Below, in pieces: positions 10,639 to 20,417 of a stretch of 64,000 bases of DNA; positions within the stretch are counted from its first letter, which is position 1; each line of letters starts with the position of its first letter. Position numbers and translations under genes: made by a program. The stretch is from Modicisalibacter coralii. Lineage in GTDB: Bacteria > Pseudomonadota > Gammaproteobacteria > Pseudomonadales > Halomonadaceae. The notes beneath the pieces were generated by a model. It made no database searches. It worked only from the letters and a program-made list of their open reading frames with translations, and was not told the origin of the DNA. Location of the stretch: contig NZ_QWBW01000010.1 of assembly GCF_004117855.1 (NCBI RefSeq), forward strand, positions 79,778 through 143,777. The letters are read 5' to 3'.

Positions 10639-10710
10639 GTGGGGATTTGCCACTCGGACCGAGACACGGTAGCTTGAGCCGATGGAATACTTGAGTGGAG
10701 CACTCGGACA

Positions 10711-10866
10711 ATGACTCAACGCAAGAGCGTCATCACCCGCGTCTACGTCCCCACCCATGTTCGCGACCTGCCCAACGGCGAGCGGGAGACGATTCCCGGC
10801 CACTACCGCACGCCCGACAACGGCCAGGCGTCGAGGGGCAGCGACGACAAGCCCCGCGACGCGTGA
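10711..10866 (+). CDS. Small hypothetical protein (51 residues)
   Basis: Reads MTQRKSVITRVYVPTHVRDL and continues with a hydrophilic, charged tail (PNGERETIPGHYRTPDNG...). No signal peptide, membrane span or domain is recognisable. It lies in a gap otherwise without coding and is preceded by TTGAGTGGAG. Codon usage resembles that of its neighbours, with third-position GC high. Possibly a conserved small protein of this lineage, but I cannot confirm that from sequence alone. Confidence 0.5.
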   Translation: MTQRKSVITRVYVPTHVRDLPNGERETIPGHYRTPDNGQASRGSDDKPRDA

Positions 10867-10878
10867 CGTCGCGGCATC

Positions 10879-11427
10879 TCAGCGGCTCAGGTCGACCTTG
10901 ACCGTCTGCCCCTTGCCGACCGTGACCTGCTTGAGAATCAGCGGGCTGCGCGACTCACCGCCGGGCAGCAGCACGCTGCCGGCGACGTAGAACACGCCTG
11001 CCGGAATGCCGTTAGCGACGAAGTACCCGTTGGCGTCGGTCTCGGCGTAGTGGGTGTATTCCCGGGCCCGCGGATCGGCGGGCTCGATGCGCTTGCCGGC
11101 CAGCGCCACATCGGCGGCCTCGGCGGAGTATTGCGTCGCCGGCGCGATCGACACCGTCTCGTGGGCGCCGATCAGCGTCTGCCCGCGCGAGTCGGTATAG
11201 CGCAGACGCCCCTTGATCGTCGCACTGCCGTGCTTGTCGAGCTTGGCGTAGGTCTCGGCGGGAAACGCCACCTTGCGCTCGACCATGTCCGGCTGTCCGG
11301 CGGCGTCGCCACCGCGCTCGATGACCGTCGGGCGCGAGGTCTCGCCGCCCCCGGGCAGCATGCCCTGCAAGCTCTGGCAGCCGCTGAGCAGCAGCCCCAG
11401 CAGTACCACTCCCATCCATTGGCGCAT
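10879..11427 (-). CDS. Predicted lipoprotein with carboxypeptidase-regulatory-like domain
   Basis: A 182-residue exported protein. The N-terminus MRQWMGVVLLGLLLSGC is a lipoprotein signal with Cys17 in the lipobox (LLSGC). The rest resembles a beta-sandwich of the carboxypeptidase-regulatory/transthyretin-like type: SATIKGRLRYTDSRGQTLIG...YAETDANGYFVANGIPAGVFYVAGS, i.e. a DANG-x-F-x-x-x-G-I-x-A-G turn. AAAGGAGAG precedes the start at 11427; a longer in-frame version would hide the signal. Probably anchored to a membrane; role unknown. Confidence 0.7.
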   Translation of the reverse strand: MRQWMGVVLLGLLLSGCQSLQGMLPGGGETSRPTVIERGGDAAGQPDMVERKVAFPAETYAKLDKHGSATIKGRLRYTDSRGQTLIGAHETVSIAPATQYSAEAADVALAGKRIEPADPRAREYTHYAETDANGYFVANGIPAGVFYVAGSVLLPGGESRSPLILKQVTVGKGQTVKVDLSR

Positions 11428-11499
11428 TGCGTTCTCTCCTTTTCCGCGTGACGCCCGATTCTTGCGGGCGAAACCATCGTCGGGTGACGTCACGACGCC

Positions 11500-12027
11500 T
11501 CATGTGGCGTCGCGAGACGGCGCGCTCAGGACCATCCGCGAGCCACGGATGCGGATATCGAAACGGCCCAGGAAGCTCATCCCCAGCAGGGCGGTGTCGC
11601 CGCCGATGCCGGGGTTGATCGAGCCGCGCACGTCGCGGGCCTCGAGACCGCCCAGCGAGACCCGGTCGAGCGTGGTCATGAACCCCTCGGCGCGCCCGTT
11701 GGCGGTGTCGAACGTGGCGCGCACCCCACGCTCGAGCCCCAGGCGATCGGCGAGATCGGCGGGGATCGAGACCAGGCTGGCGCCGGTGTCCAGCAGAAAG
11801 GTCACCGGCTCGCCGTTGATCCGGCCGGAAGCCACGAAATGCCCGCCGGCATTGCGCGTCAGGGTGATCGGTCCGCTGCCGTCGTCGTGCACGAGCCCGG
11901 CGTTGGGATTGTGTCGCGCGGTCAGGCGGCCCTGGAACCAGATCACCGCCAGGCCCAGCAGCAGCACCCAGAACAGGACCATCATGCCCACCCCGATGCG
12001 CCGCACGCCGTCGTTGTCGTCGCTCAT
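11500..12027 (-). CDS. Membrane-anchored retropepsin-like aspartic protease
   Basis: A 175-residue protein with one N-terminal membrane span (VGMMVLFWVLLLGLAVIWF, about 12-30) and a clan AA aspartic-protease domain carrying FLLDTGASLVSIP, the D-T-G-A active-site loop, and GGDTALLGMSFLGRFDI near the C-terminus, the second conserved block. This is the architecture of the bacterial TIGR02281/RimO-like retropepsin group, expected to face the periplasm as a homodimer. The start at 12027 (MSDDNDG) is preceded by GAGGCGAG; a longer start at 12120 would add a Gly-rich leader. Confidence 0.75.
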   Translation of the reverse strand: MSDDNDGVRRIGVGMMVLFWVLLLGLAVIWFQGRLTARHNPNAGLVHDDGSGPITLTRNAGGHFVASGRINGEPVTFLLDTGASLVSIPADLADRLGLERGVRATFDTANGRAEGFMTTLDRVSLGGLEARDVRGSINPGIGGDTALLGMSFLGRFDIRIRGSRMVLSAPSRDAT

Positions 12028-12188
12028 CTCGCCTCGATCATCGTCCACGTTCCCCCGGCCGGCTCCCGCGCCATCACCGCCGCCAGGCGACACGATCCAC
12101 CATTCGTTGATGTATGTCACATCATCGCCGCGCCGGTAACGGATAATGGGCGCACCGCTTCTCTCTCGTCATCGTCAGGATACCAGCC

Positions 12189-13265
12189 ATGTCCCAGGAA
12201 CTCCGCAAGCGACTCGTCCGCGGCCTGGTCGTCGTCGCCATCGTGGCCGCCGTCGCCCTGCTGGCCTGGACGGCGCTGCGTCCCGACGGCCTGGGCGATG
12301 GCTTCGCCAGCGGCAACGGACGCATCGAGGCCACCGAGATCGACGTGGCGACCCGACTGGGCGGCCGCGTCGCGGCGATCGATGTCGCCGAGGGCGACTT
12401 CGTCGAGCCGGGTCAGGTGCTGGCCCGCATGGATACCCAGCCACTCGAGGCGCGGCTGGCCCAGGCCCGGGCGCAGGTCCGCCAGGCCGAGAACGCCCTG
12501 GAAACCGCCCGCTCGCTGATCGCCCAACGCGACAGCGAGAAGGCCACCGCCGTGGCGGTGGTACACCAGCGCGAGGCGGAAGCGACCGCGGCCGAGAAGC
12601 GCTACCGGCGCACCCGGACGCTGGTCGAGCGCAATGCCCTATCGCGTCAGCAGCTCGACGACGACTACGCCGCCTGGCAGAGCGCACTCGCGGCACGCGC
12701 CGCGGCCAACGCCCAGGTACGTTCCAGCGAGGCAGCGATCCGCGCCGCCCACTCCCAGACCACCGAGGCGGAATCCGCCGTGGAAGCCGCCCGGGCCGCG
12801 GTCGCGCAGTTGCAGGTCGACATCGACGACAGCCGGCTCACCGCGGATCGCAACGCCCGGGTGCAATACCGCATCGTCGAACCGGGCGAGGTGCTCCCCG
12901 CCGGTGGCAAGGTCGTCAACCTGGTCGATCTCACCGACGTCTACATGACCTTCTTCCTGCCCGAGCGTCAGGCCGGCCGGGTAGGGCTCGGCGACGCGGT
13001 CCATCTGATACTCGACGCCGCGCCGCAGTACGTGATTCCCGCGCGGGTCAGCTACGTCGCCAGCGTCGCCCAGTTCACGCCCAAGACGGTGGAGACCCAG
13101 AGCGAGCGCGAAAAGCTGATGTTCCGGGTCAAGGCGCGCATCGACCCGGCGCTGCTCCGGGCCCACATCGACAAGGTCAAGACCGGGCTGCCGGGCATGG
13201 CCTATCTCAAGCTCGATGACGACATCGAGTGGCCCGAGAACCTGAGAGTCAACGTCGCACCATGA
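12189..13265 (+). CDS. HlyD-family membrane fusion protein (YhiI type)
   Basis: A 358-residue periplasmic adaptor: N-terminal anchor (about 9-28), barrel-sandwich half motif [25 protein letters not shown], a long Ala/Gln/Glu-rich coiled coil (about 85-215) and the second lipoyl half [23 protein letters not shown]. It is the adaptor for the ABC-2 exporter encoded by the next two genes; the stop codon overlaps the next start by ATGA. The set parallels yhiI-rbbA-yhhJ of E. coli. The exported substrate is unknown. Confidence 0.9.
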   Translation: MSQELRKRLVRGLVVVAIVAAVALLAWTALRPDGLGDGFASGNGRIEATEIDVATRLGGRVAAIDVAEGDFVEPGQVLARMDTQPLEARLAQARAQVRQAENALETARSLIAQRDSEKATAVAVVHQREAEATAAEKRYRRTRTLVERNALSRQQLDDDYAAWQSALAARAAANAQVRSSEAAIRAAHSQTTEAESAVEAARAAVAQLQVDIDDSRLTADRNARVQYRIVEPGEVLPAGGKVVNLVDLTDVYMTFFLPERQAGRVGLGDAVHLILDAAPQYVIPARVSYVASVAQFTPKTVETQSEREKLMFRVKARIDPALLRAHIDKVKTGLPGMAYLKLDDDIEWPENLRVNVAP

Positions 13266-15982
13266 GCGACGCCGCCCCCAGCGTGGCCCGTCTGCACGGC
13301 GTCAGCCTGCATTACGGCGATACCACGGCACTGGACGCGCTGGATCTCGCCATTCCGGCGCGCGGCATGGTCGGATTGATCGGCCCCGACGGCGTGGGCA
13401 AGTCGAGCCTGCTGGCATTGATCGCCGGGGCCCGGCGCATCCAGCAGGGCACGGTCACGGTCCTCGACGGCGACATGGCCGATGCCGGCCACCGCCGCGC
13501 CAGTTGCCAGCGCATCGCCTACATGCCCCAGGGGCTGGGCCGGAATCTCTACGCGACCCTGACGGTGGCCGAGAATCTCGAATTCTTCGGCCGGCTGTTC
13601 GGCCAGGACGCCGCCGAGCGCCAGCGGCGCATCGACGAACTGACCCGCAGTACCGGTCTCGAACGTTTCACCGAGCGCCCGGCGGGTCAGCTCTCCGGGG
13701 GCATGAAGCAGAAGCTCGGCCTGTGCTGCGCGCTGATCCACGACCCCGACCTGCTGATCCTCGACGAGCCCACCACCGGCGTCGATCCGCTCTCGCGGGT
13801 GCAGTTCTGGGAGCTGATCGCACGCATCCGCGACCAGCGTCCGGCGATGAGCGTGATCGTCGCCACCGCCTACATGGACGAGGCGGCGCGCTTCGACCAT
13901 CTGATCGCCATGGACGCCGGCCGGGTGCTGGCCACCGGCAGCCCCGCCGAACTGCTCGAGCGTACCCGCAGCGAGACGCTGGAAGCCGCCTTCATCGCCC
14001 TGCTGCCGGAATCCCGGCGACGCGGCCACCACGAGCTGGTGATTCCACCACGCACCAACAGCGGCGAGGTCGCCATCGAGGCCCACCAGCTGACGCGGCG
14101 CTTCGGTGACTTCACCGCCGTCGATCACGTCGACTTTCGCATCGAGCGTGGCGAGATCTTCGGCTTCCTGGGTTCCAATGGCTGCGGCAAGAGCACCACC
14201 ATGAAGATGCTCACCGGCCTGCTGCCGGCGAGCGACGGCGAAGCGCGACTGTTCGGCCGCGCGGTGGACCCGCACGATACCGATACCCGTCGCCGGGTCG
14301 GCTACATGTCGCAGGGCTTCTCGCTCTACGCCGAACTGACGGTGCGCCAGAACCTGGATCTGCACGCCCGGCTGTTCCAGTTGCCCGAAGACTCGCGCGA
14401 GGCGCGCATCGCCGAACTGCTCGCGCGTTTCGAACTCGGCGGCGTGGTCGACCAGTTGCCCGCCAGCCTGCCGCTGGGCGTTCGTCAGCGTCTGTCGCTG
14501 GCCGTGGCGGTGATCCACCGCCCCGAGATCCTGATCCTCGACGAGCCCACCTCGGGCGTCGACCCGGTGGCCCGCGACGACTTCTGGGCGCTGCTGGTCG
14601 AACTCTCGCGCCAGGAGGGGGTGACGATCTTCGTCGCCACCCACTTCATGAACGAGGCCCTGCGCTGCGACCGTATCTCGCTGATGCATGCCGGCCGGGT
14701 GCTGGCCAGCGACAGCCCGCAGCGGCTGATCGAGGCCAGCGGCCTGGACAGCCTGGAAGCCGCCTTCATCGCCTGGCTGCGCGAGGCCCAGAGCGACGAC
14801 GACGCCCCCGCGGCAACGCCGCCGGTGGCGGACACACCGGCGGCGTCGGCCCGGCCGCCCCAGGCCCGGTTCAGTGTGCGCCGCCTGCTCAGCTATACCC
14901 GGCGCGAGGCCAAGGAGCTCGAGCGCGACCCGATTCGCGCCACCCTGGCGCTGGTCGGCAGCCTGCTGCTGATCATGGGCTACGGCATCAGCCTGGACGT
15001 CGAGAACCTGCGCTACGCGGTGCTCGACCACGACCGGACCACCACCAGCCAGGCCTATGCGCTGAACCTCGCCGGCTCGCGCTACTTCGTCGAGCGCCCG
15101 CCCCTGCACAGCGCCACCGAACTGGCGGCGCGCATGCAGAGCGGCGAATTGAGCCTGGCCGTCGAGATCCCTCCCGACTTCGGGCGCGACCTCAAGCGTG
15201 GCGACGCTCCCCGGATCGGGGTGTGGATCGACGGCTCGATGCCGATGCGCGCCGATACCATCCAGGGCTATGTGCAGGGCATTCACGGCGACTACCTGCG
15301 CCAGCTCGCCCGCGACAGCGGCCAGGCGGTCGCTTCGCCGCTCGATGTCGCCGTGCGCTACCGCTACAACCCCGAGGTCGAAAGCCTGCCGGCGATGGTC
15401 CCGGCGGTGATTCCGCTGCTGCTGATGCTGATTCCGGCGATGCTCACCGCGCTCGGTGTGGTACGCGAGAAAGAACTGGGCTCGATCGTCAATTTCTACG
15501 TCACCCCGGTCACCCGCCTGGAATTCTTGCTCGGCAAGCAGTTGCCCTACGTGGCGCTGGGCATGCTCAATTTCATCACCCTGGTGGCCATCGCGGTATG
15601 GGGCTTCGGCGTGACGCTCAAGGGCAACCTGCTGGTCCTGGCGCTCGGCGCGCTGCTCTACATCGCCTGCGCCACGGCCATGGGGCTGGCGCTGTCGACC
15701 CTGTTGCGCAGCCAGATCGCGGCGATCTTCGGCACCGCCATCGCCACGCTGGTGCCGGCGATCCAGTTCTCGGGCTTCCTGCATCCGGTCGCGGCCCTGG
15801 AAGGCGGCGCGGCGCTCATCGGCGCGATCTACCCGACCAGCCACTTCCTGACCATCAGCCGCGGCGTCTTCGCCAAGTCGCTGGGGCTCACGGCGCTCGC
15901 CCCGCACTTCATCGCCCTGGCGGCCACCCTGCCGGTACTGCTCGCCCTGGCGGTGGCCGGCCTGCGCAAGCAGGAGCGCTGA
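13262..15982 (+). CDS. rbbA: ABC transporter with two ATPase domains fused to an ABC-2 permease (RbbA/YhiH type)
   Basis: A 906-residue fusion: ATPase 1 (about 5-245; Walker [10 protein letters not shown], signature [10 protein letters not shown], Walker [11 protein letters not shown]), ATPase 2 (about 275-510; Walker [10 protein letters not shown], degenerate signature LPLGVRQRL, Walker [11 protein letters not shown]), then an ABC2_membrane_3-type permease with its first span near 565 and five more toward the C-terminus. Length and domain order match E. coli RbbA (911 residues), described as ribosome-associated ATPase but organised as an export ABC protein. The start at 13262 overlaps the hlyD stop. 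Confidence 0.9.
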   Translation: MSDAAPSVARLHGVSLHYGDTTALDALDLAIPARGMVGLIGPDGVGKSSLLALIAGARRIQQGTVTVLDGDMADAGHRRASCQRIAYMPQGLGRNLYATLTVAENLEFFGRLFGQDAAERQRRIDELTRSTGLERFTERPAGQLSGGMKQKLGLCCALIHDPDLLILDEPTTGVDPLSRVQFWELIARIRDQRPAMSVIVATAYMDEAARFDHLIAMDAGRVLATGSPAELLERTRSETLEAAFIALLPESRRRGHHELVIPPRTNSGEVAIEAHQLTRRFGDFTAVDHVDFRIERGEIFGFLGSNGCGKSTTMKMLTGLLPASDGEARLFGRAVDPHDTDTRRRVGYMSQGFSLYAELTVRQNLDLHARLFQLPEDSREARIAELLARFELGGVVDQLPASLPLGVRQRLSLAVAVIHRPEILILDEPTSGVDPVARDDFWALLVELSRQEGVTIFVATHFMNEALRCDRISLMHAGRVLASDSPQRLIEASGLDSLEAAFIAWLREAQSDDDAPAATPPVADTPAASARPPQARFSVRRLLSYTRREAKELERDPIRATLALVGSLLLIMGYGISLDVENLRYAVLDHDRTTTSQAYALNLAGSRYFVERPPLHSATELAARMQSGELSLAVEIPPDFGRDLKRGDAPRIGVWIDGSMPMRADTIQGYVQGIHGDYLRQLARDSGQAVASPLDVAVRYRYNPEVESLPAMVPAVIPLLLMLIPAMLTALGVVREKELGSIVNFYVTPVTRLEFLLGKQLPYVALGMLNFITLVAIAVWGFGVTLKGNLLVLALGALLYIACATAMGLALSTLLRSQIAAIFGTAIATLVPAIQFSGFLHPVAALEGGAALIGAIYPTSHFLTISRGVFAKSLGLTALAPHFIALAATLPVLLALAVAGLRKQER

Positions 15983-15983
15983 C

Positions 15984-17099
15984 ATGCCTCGCCTCGCCAA
16001 CGTCCTGCAGCTCGGCCTCAAGGAACTGCGCAGTCTCTATCGCGACCCGGCGCTGCTGCTGCTGATCGTCTACGCCTTCACCCTGGGCATCTACGCCAGC
16101 GCCACCGGCGTCCCCGAGGCGCCGCACCGGGCCACCCTGGCGGTGGTCGACGAAGACCAGTCGCAGGCCTCGCAGCGCCTGCTCAACGCCTTCCAGCTGC
16201 CCTACTTCCTGCCGCCCGAGCGAATCGACCTGAGCGCGATGGACCGTGGCATGGACGACGGTCGCTACACCTTCACCCTGGTCATTCCGCCCGACTTCCA
16301 GCAGGACCTGCTGGCCGGCGAGTCGCCCACCGTGCAGCTCAACGTCGATGCCACCCAGATCAGTCAGGCCTTCACCGGCGCCGGCTACATCCGGCAGATT
16401 CTCGACGACGAGACGCGGACCTTCGTGCAGCGCTACCGGCAAGACGCCGCCGCGCCGGTCGAGCTGGTGGTCCGCAACGCCTTCAACCCCAATCTGACCC
16501 GTGCCTGGTTCGGCGCCATCAACGAGGTCGTCAACCAGATCACCCTGCTGTCGATCATCCTCACCGGCGCCGCGCTGATCCGCGAGCGCGAACACGGCAC
16601 CCTGGAGCACCTGCTGGTGATGCCGGTGACGCCGCTGGAAATCATGCTCGCCAAGGTCGGCTCGATGGCCGCAGTGGTGCTCGTCGCCGCGCTGGTCTCG
16701 TTGATCGCGGTCGTCGAGGGCTGGCTGGCGATACCCCTGCAGGGCTCGCTGGCGCTATTCATCGTCGGTGCCGCCTTGCTGCTGTTCGCGACCACCTCGA
16801 TGGGCATCTTCTTCGCCACCCTGGCGCGCTCGATGCCACAGCTGGGGCTGTTGATCATTCTGGTGCTGATCCCGCTGGAGATACTCTCCGGCGGCATGTC
16901 GCCCCGCGAGAGCATGCCCGAATTCGTCCAGCGGGTGATGCTCGTCGCCCCCACCACCCACTTCGTGATCCTGGCCCAGGCGGTGCTGTTCCGCGGCGCC
17001 GGCCTGGCGGTGATCTGGCCGCAAATGCTCGCCCTGGCCGGTATCGGCGCGACTTTCTTCCTCGCCGCCCTGGCGCGGCTACGGCGCTCGCTGCAGTAG
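15984..17099 (+). CDS. ABC-2 type permease (YhhJ type)
   Basis: A 371-residue membrane protein: a first span (LLLLIVYAFTLGIYASA), a large periplasmic loop (about 50-175) and five C-terminal spans, with the ABC-2 motif IIREREHGTLEHLLVMPVTP written here as ALIREREHGTLEHL. It starts one base after the rbbA stop codon, so it is translated from the same mRNA and probably forms a heterodimeric permease with the membrane half of the preceding protein. Confidence 0.9.
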   Translation: MPRLANVLQLGLKELRSLYRDPALLLLIVYAFTLGIYASATGVPEAPHRATLAVVDEDQSQASQRLLNAFQLPYFLPPERIDLSAMDRGMDDGRYTFTLVIPPDFQQDLLAGESPTVQLNVDATQISQAFTGAGYIRQILDDETRTFVQRYRQDAAAPVELVVRNAFNPNLTRAWFGAINEVVNQITLLSIILTGAALIREREHGTLEHLLVMPVTPLEIMLAKVGSMAAVVLVAALVSLIAVVEGWLAIPLQGSLALFIVGAALLLFATTSMGIFFATLARSMPQLGLLIILVLIPLEILSGGMSPRESMPEFVQRVMLVAPTTHFVILAQAVLFRGAGLAVIWPQMLALAGIGATFFLAALARLRRSLQ

Positions 17100-17160
17100 T
17101 TACGCCACTCATGGGCGTGGCGCTTGGTCGCCATGTCCCGGGCTGCCGATTCCGTGAGTG

Positions 17161-17197
17161 GGGCATTAACATGCCCGTCCCTCTTGAGGGTATTTTT
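17161..17197 (+). terminator. Terminator of the hlyD-rbbA-yhhJ operon
   Basis: Two small hairpins, GGGCAT-TAAC-ATGCCC and CCCTC-TT-GAGGG, the second followed by TATTTTT: an intrinsic-terminator form 62 bp after the permease gene. Confidence 0.6.
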
Positions 17198-17216
17198 CCG
17201 AGGCTTTCGGTAGCAA

Positions 17217-17246
17217 GACGCTATCCCCCGGCCGGAGGATAGCGTC
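17217..17246 (-). terminator. Hairpin downstream of the Rieske oxygenase gene
   Basis: GACGCTATCC and its complement GGATAGCGTC flank a ten-base GC-rich loop, 18 bp past the stop codon of the minus-strand Rieske gene. It is the only strong hairpin at the end of the cat-Rieske operon. No clear T tract. Confidence 0.55.
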
Positions 17247-17263
17247 CCTGGACGGCGAGGGGC

Positions 17264-18358
17264 TCAGCTCGCCGCGATCAGCGTATCGCTTTTCTCGGCC
17301 GCTTGCCGTTCGGCCTCGATCAGCCTGGTGAGCAGCTTGCGGACTTTCACCGGGGCGATGTCGTTGCTCATCAGCACCGGTTTGAGACTGAAGAAGTCCG
17401 TGGTTTTCATCTCGGCGTGAACCGCCTCGATGATCGGTACGTCCTCGTCCTCGAAGGCGGCATGCATCGCCTTGATCTTCTGTTCATTGTATTCCGCGTC
17501 CTCCTCGCGATGGTTGCGTCGCGTGGCGAAGAAGTAATGGGTCCGGTCGACACTCTCCGGGGTGACGGTATGCAGGTCGTACTGGGCGATACAGCCGTCC
17601 AGATCGAGACTGGCCTCGGGGTCCTGGGTGGCGCCGACCGAGAGCTGGATATTGCCCGGCGGCGTCCAGGTGATGTCGAAGAAGTGCCGCGCCTCGCCTT
17701 CGGGGTCGGGCAGGAACTGATTGAAGATCAGCATCGCCGGGGCCTGCTGCCATTCCCAGCGCGCCGTGACCGAATGTGAGTCATCACTGACTTTGGGGAC
17801 CAGGGGCGTGAGTTGACCGCGCGTGGTGATGATCTCGCCATGGACGTGATCGATGTGGCTGAGATCCATCACATTGTCGGTGATCAGTTGATAGTTGCCG
17901 TTGACCGGCATGTAGGTGTAACCGACGCTATCCGGGTGGCCGCTGACCAGTTCGCCGTGATCCGGGATCCGCTCGTAGTCGGCCGGCGCGTCACCCATCC
18001 AAATCCACAGGAAGCCGTCGCACTCGGCCAGCGGAAAGCTGCGCACCTGGGCCGCCTTGGGAATCATGCCGTTGCCGTGCGGATTATGCGTGCATTTGCC
18101 GGCACAATCGAAACGCAGGGCATGGTAAAGACAGACGACCTCGTCGCCCTCTCGCCAGCCCATGTGCAGTGGGGCGAAACGGTGTGGGCAGCGATCGTGG
18201 ATCGCGACCGGGGTACCGTCCTGCTTGCGGTAGATCAGTACCGGCGTGTCGAGCAGGGTCCGGTGGAACAGTTGCTCGGCATCGACCTCTTGCGACAACG
18301 CCGCAACATACCAGGTGTTCATCAGATAAGGACTGTGGTTCTGGCGTTCCGTGTTCAT
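17264..18358 (-). CDS. Rieske non-heme iron oxygenase, large subunit (VanA-like O-demethylase family)
   Basis: A 364-residue oxygenase. The Rieske [2Fe-2S] ligands are C57, H59, C76 and H79 (CPH ... CLYH, spacing CxH-x16-CxxH). The mononuclear iron site is D165, H168 and H173 in NVMDLSHIDHVH. Family members demethylate or hydroxylate aromatic acids and phenol ethers (vanillate, phenoxybenzoate, dicamba). It is last in an operon with catBCA and a cognate reductase, so a product that enters as catechol is likely; demethylation of a 2-methoxyphenol is one possibility. The substrate is inferred, not shown. Confidence 0.9.
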   Translation of the reverse strand: MNTERQNHSPYLMNTWYVAALSQEVDAEQLFHRTLLDTPVLIYRKQDGTPVAIHDRCPHRFAPLHMGWREGDEVVCLYHALRFDCAGKCTHNPHGNGMIPKAAQVRSFPLAECDGFLWIWMGDAPADYERIPDHGELVSGHPDSVGYTYMPVNGNYQLITDNVMDLSHIDHVHGEIITTRGQLTPLVPKVSDDSHSVTARWEWQQAPAMLIFNQFLPDPEGEARHFFDITWTPPGNIQLSVGATQDPEASLDLDGCIAQYDLHTVTPESVDRTHYFFATRRNHREEDAEYNEQKIKAMHAAFEDEDVPIIEAVHAEMKTTDFFSLKPVLMSNDIAPVKVRKLLTRLIEAERQAAEKSDTLIAAS

Positions 18359-18431
18359 GGGTCAACCTCCTCAGGGTCGCTTGGCGAACGTCTTGTTGTG
18401 GAGTGAGCCTGACGGCTCGGTCTTGCTCGGT

Positions 18432-19406
18432 TCAGGGAAAGAAATCGAGAACCAGGCGCGGCGACCTGGCTCGCGAGCAACAAGGCGTGAAACACTGGCC
18501 GGCAGCGTGCTCCTCATCGCTGAAGAACATGTCGCGGTGCTCGGGATCACCGTCGACGACGCGCATGGCACAGCTTCCGCAGATACCTTGTTCACAGGAC
18601 AGCGCCACCTCGATACCGGCAGCCATTAGCGCCTCGGCCACCGTCTGTTCCGGGGGCACGCGCACGACCTGGCCGGTCGCGGCCAGTTCGACCTCGAATT
18701 CGCCGTCATCGGCATTGGCTGAAGCCTCGACCGCGCCCGCGAAGTACTCGCGGTGAATGCGGTCATCGGGCCAGCCCAGGCGCCGTGCGGTGGCGATGAC
18801 GTGTTCCATGAAGCCGGCGGGGCCGCACACGTAGAGGTGGCTGTCGTCATCGACAGTGGCGAGCACCGCTTCGCTGTCGAGTCGTTGCGTGGCGTCCCCG
18901 TCGTCGAAGTGGAAATGTATGCGCTCGGCAAAGGCCGAATTGGCGAGGCGTTCCCTGAAGGCGGTCGATGCACTCGAGCGCGTGCAGTAGTGCAGGGTGA
19001 ACGCGTCGCCCTGACGCGCCAGTTGTTCCGCCATCGCCAGGATCGGCGTGACACCGATGCCGCCCGCGAACAGCAGCGTGTGGCGTGCCGGTACCAGCGT
19101 GAACTGGTTGCGTGGGGAACCGATGCGCAGGGTGTCACCTGCCTGGATGGCGTCATGGGCACAGGCGGAGCCCCCGCGCCCTTGCGGCTCGCGCAGAATG
19201 GCGATCTCGTAGTGGGCCGCGTGCAGGCTATCGCCTATCAGCGAGTACTGCCGGATCAACCCATTGGGCAGTTCGACATCGATGTGCGCACCGGCGCCGA
19301 ACGCTGGCAGCGCCTGGCCGTCGGGAGCCACCAGCTCCAGGCCGATGATGCCCTCGGCAAGCTGGGTACGGTGGCGCACCCGAACGGGAAACAGGGGGGC
19401 TTGCAT
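18432..19406 (-). CDS. Rieske oxygenase reductase (VanB-like, FMN/NAD(H) and plant-type [2Fe-2S])
   Basis: A 324-residue phthalate-dioxygenase-reductase family protein: flavin domain (RQYSLIGD), NAD(P) domain (GGIGVTPILAMAEQL, YVCGPAGFMEHV) and C-terminal plant-type ferredoxin with cluster cysteines in CEQGICGSC and a fourth Cys about 30 residues later. It passes electrons from NAD(P)H to the Rieske oxygenase encoded 73 bp downstream. The start at 19406 (MQAPLFPVRV) follows GGAG. Confidence 0.92.
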   Translation of the reverse strand: MQAPLFPVRVRHRTQLAEGIIGLELVAPDGQALPAFGAGAHIDVELPNGLIRQYSLIGDSLHAAHYEIAILREPQGRGGSACAHDAIQAGDTLRIGSPRNQFTLVPARHTLLFAGGIGVTPILAMAEQLARQGDAFTLHYCTRSSASTAFRERLANSAFAERIHFHFDDGDATQRLDSEAVLATVDDDSHLYVCGPAGFMEHVIATARRLGWPDDRIHREYFAGAVEASANADDGEFEVELAATGQVVRVPPEQTVAEALMAAGIEVALSCEQGICGSCAMRVVDGDPEHRDMFFSDEEHAAGQCFTPCCSRARSPRLVLDFFP

Positions 19407-19446
19407 GAGTTCAACTCCTTTGTCTCGACCGTCTTCGGGCCTGGCG

Positions 19447-20343
19447 TCACAGCACCTTGGTCAGGGTCAGGCGCAACATGTCGCCCTGAGGCCGATCCTT
19501 TGCGGTGTACTCGTTGAGGTAGGCGGCATTGAGCCCCAGTCCGGCCTTGGGCCAGAAATAACCAGCCTCGGCACCAATCGCATGCTGTTCGGCCTTGTCG
19601 TTGGGCGCGCCGGATGGCACATCCTCATCGCGTTCGAGCTGCCAGGCATCGTAGCCGACCAGGCCGATTTCCAGACCGCTGGCGAGGCGTTTGCCGAGCC
19701 CCCACTCCACGGTCAGGCTGTCGCCCGGGGTAATACCCGTGGTGTCCTGTTCACCGTTGATCTCGTAGCGCGACAGGGCCGAGAACGACCAGCTCTTCGC
19801 AGCATCGAAATAGAGGGTGCCGCCCAGGGTCAGCATGGTGGTGCGAAATCCCTTGCCGGTGGTGGCGGGGTCACCGGCATCGTAGTCCGCAGTGTCGAAC
19901 CATTCGCCGGCGGCGAACACGGCATCCCAGCGGTGACCGTGCCAGCCCAGTACCAGCGGGCTCAGGAAGATATCGCCGACGCCGCTGTCGCGGTCATCGA
20001 TGCCGACGGCGTCGAAGTCCAGCGACGTTCGCTGTAGCGGCACGATGGCCTCGGCGCCGTAATCGGCGCCCAGGAAGCGCTTGTCGCTGATCCACACCAG
20101 GCGGCTGACCAAGGCGCTGACCGAGCCATCGTTGTCGCCCGGCAGGTCATCGCCGCGGCCATCGGTCAGCGAATCGATCCGATAATGCACCAGGTAGGCG
20201 CGGTAATAGGTACCGGGGGGCGGCACGGTCGCCGCACGCAACCCTTCGACACCGGCCACGTAATGGCCGTTGACGGCCAGGGCGGAGTCGGCGAGCAGGC
20301 AGCCGCCCAGGGCCAGCGCGGTAGCCGACAGGAGATATCGCAT
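19447..20343 (-). CDS. Outer-membrane protein of the MetA-pathway-of-phenol-degradation family
   Basis: A 298-residue exported protein with a Sec signal (MRYLLSATALALGGCLLADSALA, cleaved near residue 23). The mature part is rich in alternating aromatic beta strands (SWSFSALSRYEINGEQ, GLEIGLVGYDAWQL, AGYFWPKAGLGLNAAYLNEY) and ends in LTLTKVL, typical of a barrel. The family is found in aromatic catabolic operons and is thought to help hydrophobic substrates cross the outer membrane. It lies between catA and the reductase gene with 40-75 bp gaps, so it belongs to this operon. Confidence 0.85.
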   Translation of the reverse strand: MRYLLSATALALGGCLLADSALAVNGHYVAGVEGLRAATVPPPGTYYRAYLVHYRIDSLTDGRGDDLPGDNDGSVSALVSRLVWISDKRFLGADYGAEAIVPLQRTSLDFDAVGIDDRDSGVGDIFLSPLVLGWHGHRWDAVFAAGEWFDTADYDAGDPATTGKGFRTTMLTLGGTLYFDAAKSWSFSALSRYEINGEQDTTGITPGDSLTVEWGLGKRLASGLEIGLVGYDAWQLERDEDVPSGAPNDKAEQHAIGAEAGYFWPKAGLGLNAAYLNEYTAKDRPQGDMLRLTLTKVL

Positions 20344-20417
20344 GGAGAGCTCCTTCCTTGTCTTTATCGTTATCGTCTTGGGGCGGCGGGCGGCGTGGTA
20401 CCGCCGGCCCACCGGGA

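Noticed and set aside
13202..16021. A 939-codon open frame on the minus strand opposite rbbA.
   Set aside because: It is the antisense shadow of a high-GC gene; the translation is a His/Gln/Arg/Gly-rich string with no domain, while the plus strand has complete ABC motifs.
17264..19406. Naming the Rieske pair vanA and vanB outright.
   Set aside because: The operon leads to catechol cleavage, not protocatechuate, so the substrate is uncertain and the symbol would mislead.
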